A stretch of DNA of 64,000 bases from Inonotus obliquus. Its lineage: Eukaryota > Basidiomycota > Agaricomycetes > Hymenochaetales > Hymenochaetaceae. Both the position numbers and the translations under genes were made by a program. The stretch spans positions 1,488,001 through 1,552,000 of the forward strand of contig JAJHTX010000005.1 in assembly GCA_032164295.1 (NCBI GenBank). The letters run 5' to 3'. The notes under the pieces were generated by a model that was not told where the DNA came from, ran no database searches, and saw only the letters and a list, made by a program, of their open reading frames with translations. Position 1 is the first letter of the stretch. Every line of letters begins with the position of its first letter. Shown here in pieces: positions 1-11,458 of the stretch.

Positions 1-101
1 ACGGAAAGACGCTGCACCGGTTCTGACACTTGTACATTGACCGAGGCTCAGGGCTACATATAACTACTAAAGACGTCCCACCCGCATCTCATCACATCAC
101 A

Positions 102-996
102 ATGTCGTTCACCGAGTTACCTTCAAATCCGCACACAATCACTTCGTCGACACACTTTCAAGAGCTACTCTCGACCGATTTGAATCGCGTCTCCCTACTG
201 AACTTCTGGACACCATGGGCCGAACCATGCAAACAAATGAATGAAGAAGTCACGAAACAAGCGAAGCAGCACCCGAACTTGCTCGTGCTTAATATTGAAG
301 CGGAGGAACAGTCGGAGATTGCAGAGAGTTTTGAGATTGCTAGTGTGCCGACGTTCATAATATTAAGGGTGCGTCTCTTTATTTCGCTAGCGCTAGGTGG
401 CATAATGATTCATTTCGGGTACGTTGGTATTGATCGGAACGGAATACGGGTCACTCATGATACAGGGACACGCCCTCCTTGCTCGTATCGAAGGAGCCGA
501 CAGTGCTCGTCTCACTGCCGAAGTGGCCACGTACACCCGAAGCCCGCCAAAAGTGCTTTCCCACACGGACCGTGCCCCTGCTCCACCTCCTACTGCATCT
601 AATGACGAACCGGAAGAGACGAAAGAGCAGCTTGAAGTACGCTTGAGGAAGTTGATGAGCCAAGATCAAGTGATGTTATTCATGAAGGGCAGCCCAGACG
701 TCCCACGATGCGGATTCTCGCGCCAGATCGTCGCACTATTGCGCGAGCAGGGCGTTGACTTTGGGTATTTCGATATTTTGACGGATGAGAATGTCCGAAG
801 TGGTACGTATATGCATCATCAAATCAACCCGACATTCTGATGTCGTTTATCTTTATTATGAACAGGTCTCAAAGTATTGAATGACTGGCCGACGTTCCCG
901 CAACTGATTGTGAACGGCGAACTGGTGGGCGGTCTTGACATTGTCCGTGAGATGGTTAAAACCGGAGAATTTGCGGAAGTCTTGAAAGCGGAATGA
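102..996 (+). CDS. GRX4: Monothiol glutaredoxin, Grx3/Grx4 type
   Basis: Three exons by eye (102-368, 466-802, 866-996) give 244 residues. Residues about 1-100 form a thioredoxin-like domain with WAEPC at the active-site position, where this family usually keeps only one cysteine. The C-terminal half is a glutaredoxin domain with the monothiol motif CGFS (PRCGFS) followed by the usual WPTFPQL and NGELVGG stretches. Proteins of this architecture bind a bridging Fe-S cluster with glutathione and signal iron status or deliver iron in cytosol and nucleus (family knowledge). The ATG at 102 is preceded by a purine-rich CACA leader and starts just ahead of the Trx domain. Both introns have GTGCGT or GTACGT donors and CAG acceptors, and the frame is kept across both. 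The gene is convergent with the SDR gene that ends at 1493. Confidence 0.93.
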
Positions 997-1492
997 GATG
1001 TCATCCATTTCCATATGATTTCCGCGTTCACACTAATATTGATTTTCGGCGGTGGTACTTACTCTCACAGTGTCTCAGATCAGAAATATATGTTAATTTC
1101 CATATGTTCTGAAGACTTTCGTTCCTTGTGCATACAGTACGATAGCCCCCTAGAATGTTGTAGGAGTTCGAAGTTACCGGATGCAAATCGGTTAACTTCC
1201 TATCAGCAGCCTCAAGCTTTTTTCCGCTCCAATGGGATTAATCTTCCCGGTGGCTCCATGTGTAGTGACGAGAAACCACCTCGCTAAGGTAGCAGCTACC
1301 CGGTGAGACGTTCCTTGATACCCAGATGCTGGGAACACCGATTTTCAATACGCTTCAAGAATATTCCTTTAAGCGTAATGTCGATTTACATTGGAAGTGG
1401 CTTGGAGATAGACTGGCTGAAACACAGTAACCACAAAGAATATGGTACATAGAAAACCTTACGTCACTGCGACTTCTTCCTCCGTAGGAGGA
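997..1492. other. Convergent intergenic region
   Basis: Lies between the 3' ends of the glutaredoxin and the first SDR gene. I see only short open frames without recognisable similarity, so it probably holds two 3' UTRs. Confidence 0.5.
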
Positions 1493-2779
1493 TCAATCGA
1501 AGTGCAGGCCACCATCGAGAGTTATCGTTTGTCCTGCAGAAGGCTCGAAAATCAGTTTCATGAATGTAAATCAAACAGGTAAATAGATCACTCGCCGTTG
1601 ATGAAATAAGCTTCAGGTTTGGCCAAGTAAGAGACGAGGCCTGCGACTGTCGCAGGCTCAGTGACTGGTACCGATTCAAACGCCTGGTGTCAGTTTAGCG
1701 AATAGTGTCCGTAAATGTCACCAAAGGGTACTTGGCATTGGATGATTGAATCATACCGCTTTGACCCCAGGATTAGCTGCGCTTGCTTCGTATACTATCA
1801 GGGTCGTCGATCGTAATTACCACCAAACCCCTGAAACTTCCGAGGAGAGTCGAAACTTACTCATCGGCGTCCGTACATATCCAGGAGCATATGCATTGAC
1901 TGTGATGCCGTAATTCCGAAGATCGTGTGCTGCTCGCAGATTAGATTCAGCCGGTCCAGATGGATAGGATCAATAAAAACGAAATGGGGCTTACTGGCAG
2001 ATTGTGTCAAACCGCGAATTGCGAACTTGGAAGCGGAGTAGGCTGCTGTATGGGGTGTTCCTATTGGACTTGTGTTAGGAAGTTCGGACACGTTAATATC
2101 AAGAATTCTCGCCTTGTCTGCCGGCCACGGAAGTAGCAGCTGCGAGGGATTGGGGTAAAGTCATTAAGCTCGGCACCATGATGTAGGTGACGGACCTAGA
2201 AGTCTCCCGCCACGACCTTGCTTTACCATTTGCAGGGCAGCGTATTTAAGGCAGAGGAATATTCCGCGGATATTGACTTGATAGATGGCATCCAACTGCT
2301 CAACGGGAGCTGGGTATGTTGGTGAGAAGTCAATGAAAGGGACAGCAATGAGTCCAATTAACCTTGCAGGAAGGGACTGAAGAAGGCTATGCCTGCGTTT
2401 GCAACCATCTGTTATCCCATTCAGTTTCACAGTATTCAAAACACATAACGAGAAGGCTTACTATATCTACGCCTCCAAGCTCTTCAGCTGTTTTCTCAAC
2501 CAAAGACTTTACGAAATCTTCGGAGGATACATCGCCGAGCAAGGTGATCACCCGTCGACCCTTCTCACGCAAACTTTCAGCCAGTTTATCAAGTTGCTCT
2601 TGCTTCGAAGGTACGTCATTAATAGCAATGTCGATCCCATCTTCCGCAAGTCGGCAAGCCACTGCTTCGCCAATGCCTTGCGCAGCACCCGTGACTATAG
2701 CAACGCGAGGAGTGTAACTGCTGAATGGGATCGCCGAAGCTGCTGCCGCGCCTGCCTCGTCAACGAAGTAGGAAGACAT
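1493..2779 (-). CDS. Short-chain dehydrogenase/reductase (acetoin/diacetyl reductase-like)
   Basis: A classical SDR read on the minus strand from the ATG at 2779 (MSSYFVDEAG) to a TGA at 1493-1495, split by several introns. The Rossmann signature TGAAQGIG follows at about residue 30, then an ANAG motif near 2390 and the catalytic YSASK near 2030. The tail ends in VDGG-like LDGGLHFD, as in the (S)-acetoin-forming diacetyl reductase group. The substrate cannot be read from sequence. The enzyme should be a soluble NAD(P)H-dependent oxidoreductase. A clear paralogue with the same motifs and similar ends lies on the same strand at 9858-11154. Internal exon borders are approximate. Confidence 0.85.
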
Positions 2780-3536
2780 TGAAATGGTCTTATGTAGTCC
2801 TAGTCGAAGTCGAGAAGAAAAGAAGGAGAAAAAAAATAAGAGTTAAAGGTGGGAATGACCGCTCTGCCCTGATTATTTATTGCTTTTTAGGTGCACAGGG
2901 CCGCGGACGCTATGTCGATTCCATCTGACAACGGACGGGTTCCTTGCTTTGATGATAACAGCATCTTGGTTGACCCAAAGTTTCAGATAGCTAGCACGAA
3001 AGGACTGTCTCGATTAGTTCTTTACGAGATAATGACGTGAATCGTACGAGCACCCGTCCTCTCGCAAGTTGAAATACAGAGTTACTCAGGTCGTACACGT
3101 GTACGAAGGCATTATTTCTTGATACTCTTGGAAATAGCCAGTGACCAGTAGGGATCGGAGGTTAGATCAGCCAATACAGTTGTATGCGCCCGCTCATGCC
3201 GATGGACCGTCGAGCTTCGCAATAACAGACGAAATTTGCAGAGCAACTGTTGCGCCGAGGTCCGGTATCACCAAGTCTCGTCAGGGGAAACTCGTTGTTC
3301 TTCGTGTTTTAGCTAGTCCGGAGGCTTTATCGATAGCGATGGCTTTGCAGCACGTTGAGATCGAGCTAATTCTTCTTTGTCGGTTAGCCAGTTGATCTCG
3401 AAAAGGTAGACACTTATAATCTCTGGTAAAAAGCCGAAACGATGTTCTTGGCGAACAAGACAAGAGGAAAGTACTATGTAGTGTCGATCATCACGCGTTG
3501 GTCACTGTTGGTCACACTCAAACCACAACGACCATC
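2780..3536. other. Divergent intergenic region
   Basis: Separates the divergent SDR and Med22 genes and presumably carries both promoters. It contains a purine-rich run near 2815-2850. No gene is recognised. Confidence 0.5.
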
Positions 3537-4096
3537 ATGGCAGACATTACACAAACAGACGTTTCTCGACCGTCGGCACTTCCAAGTGCTCGTCTTCGAC
3601 CTTCTGCTTCGCAAACACAGCCTATAATCGATCAAAATTCGGACGAATATCTAGACTTTGTCGAGGAAGAGTGGAACAAGAAAATAGATGTCGAAGTCGA
3701 GACCCTAGTCGATGGTATGGTCGATATAGTCAATCTTGCCTCGGTTAGTTCCACATTGCATACTATTCTTTGGCGCCATGGTTCATTGTCGTTCTGCACT
3801 AGATCGGTGACAAGGATAAGTTCAGAATAGCTCAGGAGTCGTTCATAGCGCAATGCCGTGCCGAGTCCATGGTCCGAGCGGCTCACTCATTACTTGCTAT
3901 AACACATTCGATGAAGCTTCTTTTACTTCTCTCCGACGAATCGCAAATTGCACAACAACGTGACAGGGCACTTAACGAGGCCAGAGCTGACGCGAGAGAG
4001 GCTAAGAAGAAGGTTGTAGAGCTATTGAATGACCTACTTGGTGCAGCGAAGGATGGCACGCGTGTACCGGGTTCCGAGGATACTAGGACCAGATAA
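3537..4096 (+). CDS. MED22: Mediator complex subunit 22 (Surf5)
   Basis: Two exons (3537-3743 and 3803-4096) give 166 residues. The middle of the protein shows the Med22 pattern: acidic YLDFVEEEWNKKIDVEVETL, then VDIVNLASIGDKDKF, then RAESMVRAAHSLLAI and THSMKLLLLLSD, ending in a helical, charged C-terminus. Med22 is a head-module subunit of Mediator, a nuclear co-activator bridging activators and RNA polymerase II, and pairs with Med11 (family knowledge). The intron has a GTTAGT donor and a CTAG acceptor and keeps the frame. The ATG at 3537 is chosen because of its ATCATGG context and because the upstream 13 in-frame residues are low-complexity leader. Confidence 0.85.
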
Positions 4097-5508
4097 ACGA
4101 TATCGAAATCTCCAGATCCAAAGCCTTAATGCCCATGAGATCTTTTGTTCTTTATGGGTCTACTTCAACATCGATCCGCTAACGTCTCCGCGATGTACTC
4201 GATAAGGCGTTCTAGGTTGGGCACATGGCATAAGCCTGTATAGACTATTGCTTAAGTCTTTCTAAAGACTCCTTCGCTCGAAGCGAACAACTTTCATTGA
4301 AGTGGAGCGAGGCTTCCCCGTGTTGTATGTAGTCGTTCATTTCCCATTACTCTCTCACGTCGGATCCTAGCTGGATTGGCTATTACACCGATATTCCTCG
4401 AGGAAGTGCCTGTAATACGGATAGGTATAACGAGCTTCAACCTCGGGTATCGAAGTGATCGGAATGCACCTGTCATCATCATCACCTGTGGAGGGTTTTA
4501 GGCGCATTGACCAACGTAACGATATCAAGTCAGCTCGACGAGTTTTCTTTTGCCTCGGCGACCTTTGGGCAACATTTACATTGATGGACCATGGTCATCA
4601 TGCGAAAGTCCAGGGATACAGCATCCGCGAGGGCGCTGCTGATAATCCACAATGTTCTCGATACTTCTTCCTATCATTCAAAGTAGTTTTATCCCCGAGT
4701 GGTGTTTCTCAGGATAATAGAGAGTCCAATCTTCTTCGTTCTTTCCGAGTCCATCGCAAACTTCGTTCTTCCGCCATTCATTCATGGCATGGAGACTCCA
4801 GATGGGAAATTAAATTCGACGTCGCAGACGGGGGTTTAGCGTCTTGCAATCGAGACTCACGCTACCACTACTGGCCGGGTTGGGGCTCCCAGCCAGTTCC
4901 CCGTGCCTACGATTCGGATCCGCTGTGAAAGAGACGTACGCGGCTATTGCGAGCGCTCTGCTCGATCTCACTGACTGTGGGGTTGACCTAGGGCGGGAAG
5001 CTCCTATCTTCTTCCCGACGCTGCTGTGACGGGATCCAATGGTATGTTCGTCTCCCGAGTTGCTGACGCGTTGTTCTTGGAGGAGTTTGATACGGTCTAT
5101 CGTGGAAACGACTCTTGTATTTGTCGCAATGTTATTGGACTGTGATAAACGTTAACGTGCGGGATACTCTGCTGACGAGATTTTAAGCTTCGCTTTTCAC
5201 TTTACCTTGAAGGAGTACTATGAAGGTAATGAGTGTTCACGCCAATAAAAATTCCGTTTATCTTCCCAAACCAAGCGTGGCAGTAGTAGCGCCCGCAGAT
5301 TAAAGCCGAACCTTGAAGCTACTCCAGAAACTATTTTAACCATATGTTTTTCTGTACATTTATTTTCGTCGAAGATGAAGATCGACAATCACATGGCAAA
5401 TCATCCGTAACCGTAACCGGTCATAGACGGCGATCACAAGCAAACACCGCTACATTTCCTCAGTCATTCACATTCTCTTGTCCGAACATTCACCTCGCCA
5501 GCACAACT
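4097..5508. other. Long stretch without a recognised gene
   Basis: About 1.4 kb between Med22 and the SCP2 gene. Open frames on the plus strand at 4455-4928 (157 codons) and 4844-5029 overlap each other, and neither shows a domain I recognise. I see no clear intron structure linking them. It could hold a degenerate gene or an orphan, or only UTRs. I do not call a gene. Confidence 0.4.
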
Positions 5509-6151
5509 ATGTCTGATTTGAAGGTAGAAGGCTACAAGGTAAGCTCAGTGCATAGCAAGCGCACTGCCTTCGGCGAGCTGAAATTGCCCTCGTAGTCGTC
5601 TGACGTGCTATCCGACCTCGGCGACGCGTTCGAGAAGTTTAGTGAAACGGAGAAGAAAGCACAGATCAAGAAGGTTCGCTTCGAGCGTCGCTTACCCGCT
5701 TCAATACACATCCTAAATGACTGTGCTTACGTAGGCGAACGGTATCTTTGAGCTACGCATCAAGAACGAGGAAGGAAAGGAGGCAGTGTGGACCATCGAC
5801 TTGAAGAAGAAGGGAACGGTTTACAAGGGCCAGGCTCAACCTAAAGCAGATGTGACCATCATCTTGTCGGATGATACTTTTGTGCAGCTTGCGGAAGGCA
5901 AGGTTCGTGCTATCACCAGCTAATCCCAAGCGTATGAAGGAAATGATTGAATTCTGTGTTTCTTTGTTTTTCAAGCTCGATGGCCAGCGAGCGTTCATGA
6001 CTGGTAAGTTGAAGACCCGGGGGAACATGATGCTGGCTACGAAACTCAACGACGTGCTGAAGGTTGGTGCTATAGGTTCTCACTAGCGTTTTTCTTATGT
6101 TTTCTGATTATCTTTGTTCAGGCGGCTAAGGGTCCGAAAGCTAAGCTCTGA
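5509..6151 (+). CDS. SCP2 sterol-carrier domain protein with peroxisomal tripeptide (Pox18-like)
   Basis: Five exons (5509-5538, 5596-5673, 5735-5902, 5976-6062, 6122-6151) give 130 residues, all joined at codon boundaries. The whole protein is one SCP2 fold: IFELRIKNEEGKEAVWTIDL, then ADVTIILSDDTFVQLAEGKL, then AFMTGKLKTRGNMMLATKL. It ends in AKL, a good PTS1 peroxisomal targeting signal. Length and layout match the small fungal oleate-induced proteins Pox18/PXP-18. These are non-specific lipid-transfer or acyl-CoA protecting proteins of the peroxisome (family knowledge). Exons 1 and 5 are only 30 nt each. Confidence 0.93.
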
Positions 6152-6333
6152 GCACCTGGTTGCCCGCGAGCTGCTTACTAGAGGCCTGTATCCTTGACTG
6201 TTGTCAATACCTTGCATGCTATATGTTATATACGTTATTACTCAACCGAGTGACGAAGAACGCCGTGATGAGTTGATCATCTTCGCCGTTTGAATTTGCT
6301 GGCACACCTCAACTGAGTTGGTACAGCACTACC

Positions 6334-6693
6334 ATGCAAGGAGGCCTGGTAAGTTTCTCGAAATTTTAGCTCGGACACCTTTCATGTCCGTCGGATAATT
6401 TTGTTGATCATTCAATGCAGACAGGGAGAACTTTGATGTACTTGGGAGATCAAAGTCGTTTCTGGTGCTATTGCTTCGACGTGGCAATCAGACTTGACAG
6501 TATCGGTTTTTACTTGATGCCTGGATGGCTCCATGTCCGTGATGTCCCGCAAATGAGGTCTTACTGTGCCTCTCTGGTGTCTCTTTATCATACTGTGCGG
6601 GGACACTATTTTGTCTTCCGAGTCTTCCGCGACCGTCGTTCATATGATCAACGTTGCCTCGACATTGAAAGGCCGGAGACTGCTTGTTTTTGA
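6334..6693 (+). CDS. Possible small two-exon orphan gene
   Basis: An ATG at 6334 opens a 15-nt exon ending in a GTAAGT donor (6349). A CAG acceptor at 6420 then enters an open frame that runs to a TGA at 6691-6693, giving about 96 residues. The splice consensus is good and the join is in frame, but the protein is cysteine- and aromatic-rich with no recognisable domain, and nothing else supports expression. It sits between the convergent SCP2 and kinase genes, so it could equally be 3' UTR sequence. Confidence 0.25.
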
Positions 6694-6878
6694 TATGTCG
6701 TTTTTAGCTGCAAACCGTTGATTGGGAAGTGCCCGAATCGCGTTCGGCCACCATACATATCCAATTGGCGCGGCATCGGAGCAAATATAAAACCCCAATA
6801 ATACGAACAAGGAAAGCAACTGATCTAAAAATTGTTATGAGTAAAACCTGGGTTTTCTAGTTGGTGGTGGATACAAAC

Positions 6879-8809
6879 CTAACTAAGATCAGTCCTGGAC
6901 CTAGGACTCCCTCCACCAGAGCGGTTCGCACTATCCCATTCCCATAAGGGGTCATTGAAATAACTTGACTCCCCACCATCGATTGCACCCCAGAAACTCA
7001 GACTTAATCCATCAGAGTCCACGTCACTTTGTCCTTCCCTCTCCTCTTGAGTATCGCTCGTTTCGTCAGGAATAACCGTTCCATGAGCAATTCTAGTCTT
7101 GAGCAGAGGTACAACTGTCTCCAAAAGCTCTAAAGGAGGGGATGATTTATCTGCTAGTTCTGGCATCCGAGCTGCGTCGTCGTAGAATTTGACCACCTCG
7201 TCGATAGTCTTCATAGAACCGGCCTCCACCTGACGCTTGGATGGTTCCGTATCAGGCATGTCCTCCCAAGCAATTTTACTGCGCTTTGTTGGCAATCTTC
7301 CATCCCCATCATCGTTGTCCGAAGATAGGACACGATCATCCTCTTCAGCCGGGTCCTTGAACCGAAACCTTTTGCGACTGCCGCTTGAGAATTTAGCAGA
7401 ATCTAGCGTTTCAGCTGCTACTTCATTCGTAGATGCATCCACCGCAGTTGACGTGGGAGATTCCCGATTCGCATTCATCTGCAGAAACAAGATGATGGAA
7501 TAGATCTTGTGTTGCTCTGATCGGACCTGAGAGGCAAACTTACCAATGATTGTGTTGCAGAATTGCGGGGATGATGACTCTGAATCTGTGGTGATGGCTC
7601 GTGCTGGCGTGTTGGTGCTAGTAGCTGCACTATTTGAGTCATCGTAGGGCGTTCCTTTGAGTCTTTGGCCCAACAACTCGTGCAAATCGAACGAATCAGC
7701 GATTGTGAATGTAAATCCATGAACAAGCTTGCGTCGAGGTCCCGTAAGTTTGGCAGCTCCCCCCTCATCACGGCAGTCAACACGTATACATCCTTCTTGT
7801 GCTGAGAATAGGGTACTTGTCTTGATGCCATTTCCTGTCAAATTGCTGAGTTTCTATCAATGAAAATCGATATGAAATAAGACCTTACATAAAGCGTCAT
7901 TCCAAATGCCCAGACGTCCGTCTCTTTGGTGTGCCTTGGTTCGTAAAACAACTCTTGTGCCATCCATCGAATAGATCCTTTCTCACGGCCATCGTGCGTG
8001 GTAGAGACATATCGATTTTGGGAAGAATCCAGCATACGTGAAATCCCAAAATCACATATCAACGGATTTCCGCAAGGACTGATAAGGATGTTATCCTATT
8101 GAATGAGCAGCATCAAATGAGGTTCCGAATGCAAGATACCAATGCCATTCTCACAGCTTTGATGTCTGAATGGATGATATTCTGGTTGTGGATGTACTCC
8201 AGTCCTTGAGCAATGCCACGAGCCTGGCCGTCCATTCATTGTTCAATCGACAGGTATAATGCACATTTAAACAACGCACCAGTTCTATAACATCATATTT
8301 TGGATCATTCCAATAATCCGTCACTGTACCGCAATCCATCCACTCCGATACTAGGCACACAAAATACCCCTCAAACATATATCCGAGAAATGGCAATATG
8401 TTAGGATGATCCAGGTGTGACCAGACACCCATCTCGCGTGCAAGCGTCTGTATAACACGAGTTGGATATCCCACGCTCCATGCGGACAAAGGGAACTTCC
8501 TACCTTGGCAAACTTGTCATCTTTCTCTAGTGGAACCCGAAGACGCTTGACTGCAACCTTGACAATACCATCCGTCATACTCATTGGGTGACGACTGAGT
8601 TGCTGGTATGGTATCGTTCCGACGTAGACATCGCTGAAGCCACCATGAGCAGCCATAGCATGGCTCTTGCAGACAAGATCTGATAGATCATAACCAGGTA
8701 TCTCTGACATTATCCTTGCGAGAGGTCCTTCTGTGCCATTCCTAGATCTCGCCTCCAGCAACGTCCCTCCCCGTGCCGTATCGAGGCTCTGCAGAGTCTG
8801 GTTGTTCAT
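6879..8809 (-). CDS. TKL-like serine/threonine protein kinase with long C-terminal tail
   Basis: The minus-strand kinase domain is split by at least five introns. In order it shows the glycine loop GGFSDVYVG, the lysine motif VAVKRLRVP, the hinge LVSEWMDCGTVTDYW, the catalytic loop IIHSDIKADN, then CDFGISRM. The activation segment ends IRWMAQELF and the C-lobe ends SKERPTMTQIVQLL. The loop is HSD rather than HRD, so the usual arginine is missing (a non-RD kinase). A last intron (donor near 7544) leads into a tail of about 200 residues with a basic KRFRF patch, KRSK and many acidic or serine stretches, suggesting nuclear location. Such expanded TKL kinases are common in agaricomycetes. I chose the ATG at 8809 for its CAACAATG context; an in-frame ATG at 8902 is possible. 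Confidence 0.85.
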
Positions 8810-9857
8810 TGTTGTGGGTGAGGGTATTGTCAGGAGAGATGTGCGCGGGGCAGGGGATCTTGACAAGGTATGAGGATGCAGTGCTTTAAAGTATGCCGGC
8901 ATTTATGGGTATATGCCTCAATTCCCACGGATAGATGGCCCAATCGCATCATTCGGAAAAAAAGGGCAGCAGAACGTGCAACTGGCAGGCCAGCAACGTA
9001 GGCTGAAAATGAGTGTGAAAGACTCGAAACGAGAAGCAGTCGTTGGTTCATGGTCTATGCACGGCAGTTGAGAAGTAATGCAGAGAGCATAGATGTTTGA
9101 GAATGGCGTTCTGCCCTGAAGCGAGATGAATATACCTGGAGAATTTCTTCCGCCAGTTGCAGAAGGACCTGTGCAATACCAGATCGCAAACTCTACGGTA
9201 CTGCAACTCGAGAGCGTGAGTTGATCGATGATCCGACTTGCCTGAGGCTCTCTGATAACACAAGGACTCTACCCAGCATCATTACCTTTTGATGCCATCA
9301 GCGTAAAAAGAGGTTTTGGAAGGGGAAAGCCCAAGTAGATTAGGTGGTGACCTAGCAAGGCTACGGATCTGTCAAAGTGAAGGTGAAAAATCGAGTTGCT
9401 TCACTCCCACACGGAAACTGAGACTCCTCGTCATGGTATCTTGACTATATCACCCACGCGTGTTCACTTGTTCACTTCCTTCTCCAGATGCAGATTGTAT
9501 CCATTCGGATTTTTTTGCTTCCGCCGTTAGTCCCTCGCCTTCTCCATATTCACTTTAGCAGATAATATGTGTGACGCAAGCTAGGTCACCAAACCAGGAC
9601 ATCCGTCATGTAGGGAGCGGTTGCTGTTGAACGAACTTCTGCTGTGACAGAAGTCCCAGAGTGAAGCGAAGCCCAAGCATACAGTGGTAGCTTCACTTAT
9701 ACTGGAGAGATTCATGCCAGCGGAGGTCTGCGTTGCCTCAGTCTAGGCAATGTTGCTAGTGGAACTTTGTTTATGTGCCGGTGGAGGGCTCTCGAATCCA
9801 TTAGCTTCGATGAACGTGGGCTTGCTAATTCATTAAATTTCTATATCCTCCGGCTTA
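8810..9857. other. Intergenic region
   Basis: Holds the kinase 5' region and the 3' flank of the second SDR gene. Only short frames without domains are seen. The run near 9420-9500 is CT-rich, promoter-like sequence. Confidence 0.4.
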
Positions 9858-11154
9858 CTAGTCATAACGCAGGCCTCCGTCGACGTTGATGCACTGTCCT
9901 GTATACATGGCATCAGATCGTACATATGTTTACGTTCTTGGACGTGATGCTCACCATTAATAAAGTAGGCCTCTGGCTTAACCAAGTATGATACTATGCT
10001 AGCGACTGTATCCGCGTCTGAGACCGGTGCATCTGGTGCTCCGAACAGCTAGTTTTAGACGAGTAGGATAAGTGAATTAAGAACATGTCTAAAGCATTCC
10101 TGCAGATGAATTCTGACCTTCCTGACCGTAGCACAATTATCGTCAACACCGTCAGCTGTACGACCTGGTCGAGTATCCGTTCGGTCAGCAAAGCATAGTG
10201 ACGTCTGACAATAAGCCCCTGACATACCAAGGGGTGTGCGAATGTAACCGGGAGCATATGAATTGGCAGTAATTCCATGCCCACGCAATTCCATTGCTAG
10301 GCGATGCGAGCGAGGTCGCAATGAGTACACGACAGTTCATGTATCAGTACCCACAGCAGCTTACAAGCTGTCTGAGTCAGCCCACGGACGGCAAACTTCG
10401 ATGCCGAGTAAGCGGTGAGGTTTGGCGTCCCTGTGAAAATGAGTTAGATTGTGCATCTCAAATCTCAACGCAAGACAGCAATCGAGTACCTTGTTTGCCA
10501 GCCGAAGAGCTTGCAGCTGAAAATAAAAGCTTTAACCAGTGACTATGAGGTGTACTGCAAGTCGCAAACCGATTAATCTTCCCCCACGACCTTGTTTGAT
10601 CATCTGCAATGCAGCGTGCTTGAAGCAAAAGAAGACTCCGCGGACATTGACCGAGTAGATGGCGTCAAACAACTCGCCGGTAGCTGATTGAGATTGAGAT
10701 TAAGCTCTTGTACTATATTTGCAACAGGAAGCAATGGGAAGACTCACTATCTAGGAATGCTCCCATTGCGGCGATTCCCGCATTAGCGATCATCTAGATT
10801 CATGCCACATAAGAAAACTTCGGGAACAACAACTGAACCACTCACAATATCCACGCTTCCCAGTTCTCCCACCGTCTTATCGATCATTGGGATAACTTCC
10901 GCTTCTGAAGAAACATCCCCTGGTAGGGAAATGGAGCGCCGACCTTTCTTGCGCAGTTCCTCAACAACCGTATTTATTTGCGTTTGCTTGCTGGCAATGT
11001 CATTTACCGCAACTTCAATCCCATCGTCTGCAAGTCTGTGCGCAATCGAATATCCAATGCCTTGGGCAGCACCCGTGACGATAGCGGTGCGAGGCGAATA
11101 GTTGTCGAATGAGATTATTGGTGTCGAGGGCTCGTGAGTGAAGAGTGTAGCCAT
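9858..11154 (-). CDS. Short-chain dehydrogenase/reductase, second paralogue
   Basis: Minus-strand SDR from the ATG at 11154 (MATLFTHEP) to a TAG at 9858-9860. It carries TGAAQGIG near residue 30, the catalytic TAYSASKFAVRGLTQ near 10400, and ends INVDGGLRYD. Motif order, length and approximate intron placement match the gene at 1493-2779. The two are paralogues about 7 kb apart in the same orientation, probably from an old tandem duplication later separated. Like its sister it resembles diacetyl/acetoin reductases, but the substrate is unknown. It is divergent from the MGS1-like ATPase. Confidence 0.85.
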
Positions 11155-11458
11155 TCCGGAAAAAGCGACGAAAGGGAAAATGCACAAAGACAGTTCCGAG
11201 GGGTTATGACCATTATATACAAGAGTTTTGATAGGGGTCACGAGAATGGATGTATTTCTGGAAGTTAGTTGAATAGTTCCTGGTTCGCAACCCTGTGCTG
11301 TGAGTGGTACAATTGCAATCCTTGGCGGGACACACGGATCTGGTGACGCTCTATGATTCGTTCCGTTAAGTCACGTGACTGTGACATAACGCGTTAACGC
11401 CCGCGTCTGTGACTCTCGCTTCTTCTATTTACGCAGCGACGTTCAATCCGGAGGATAA
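11155..11458. promoter_or_regulatory. Divergent promoter with E-box and MluI-type box
   Basis: A 304-bp divergent region between the SDR and the Mgs1 gene. It contains a 12-bp palindrome AGTCACGTGACT at 11369-11380 (E-box core CACGTG) and ACGCGT at 11389-11394, the core bound by G1/S factors (MBF) in fungi, 65 bp before the Mgs1 start. Factor binding is inference only; a single 6-mer occurs often by chance. Confidence 0.35.

Noticed and set aside
11389..11394. ACGCGT boxes as evidence of G1/S control of the repair genes
   Set aside because: ACGCGT is expected about 16 times in 64 kb at random and I noticed it in many unrelated places, so the hits before MGS1 and UNG are noted but not claimed.
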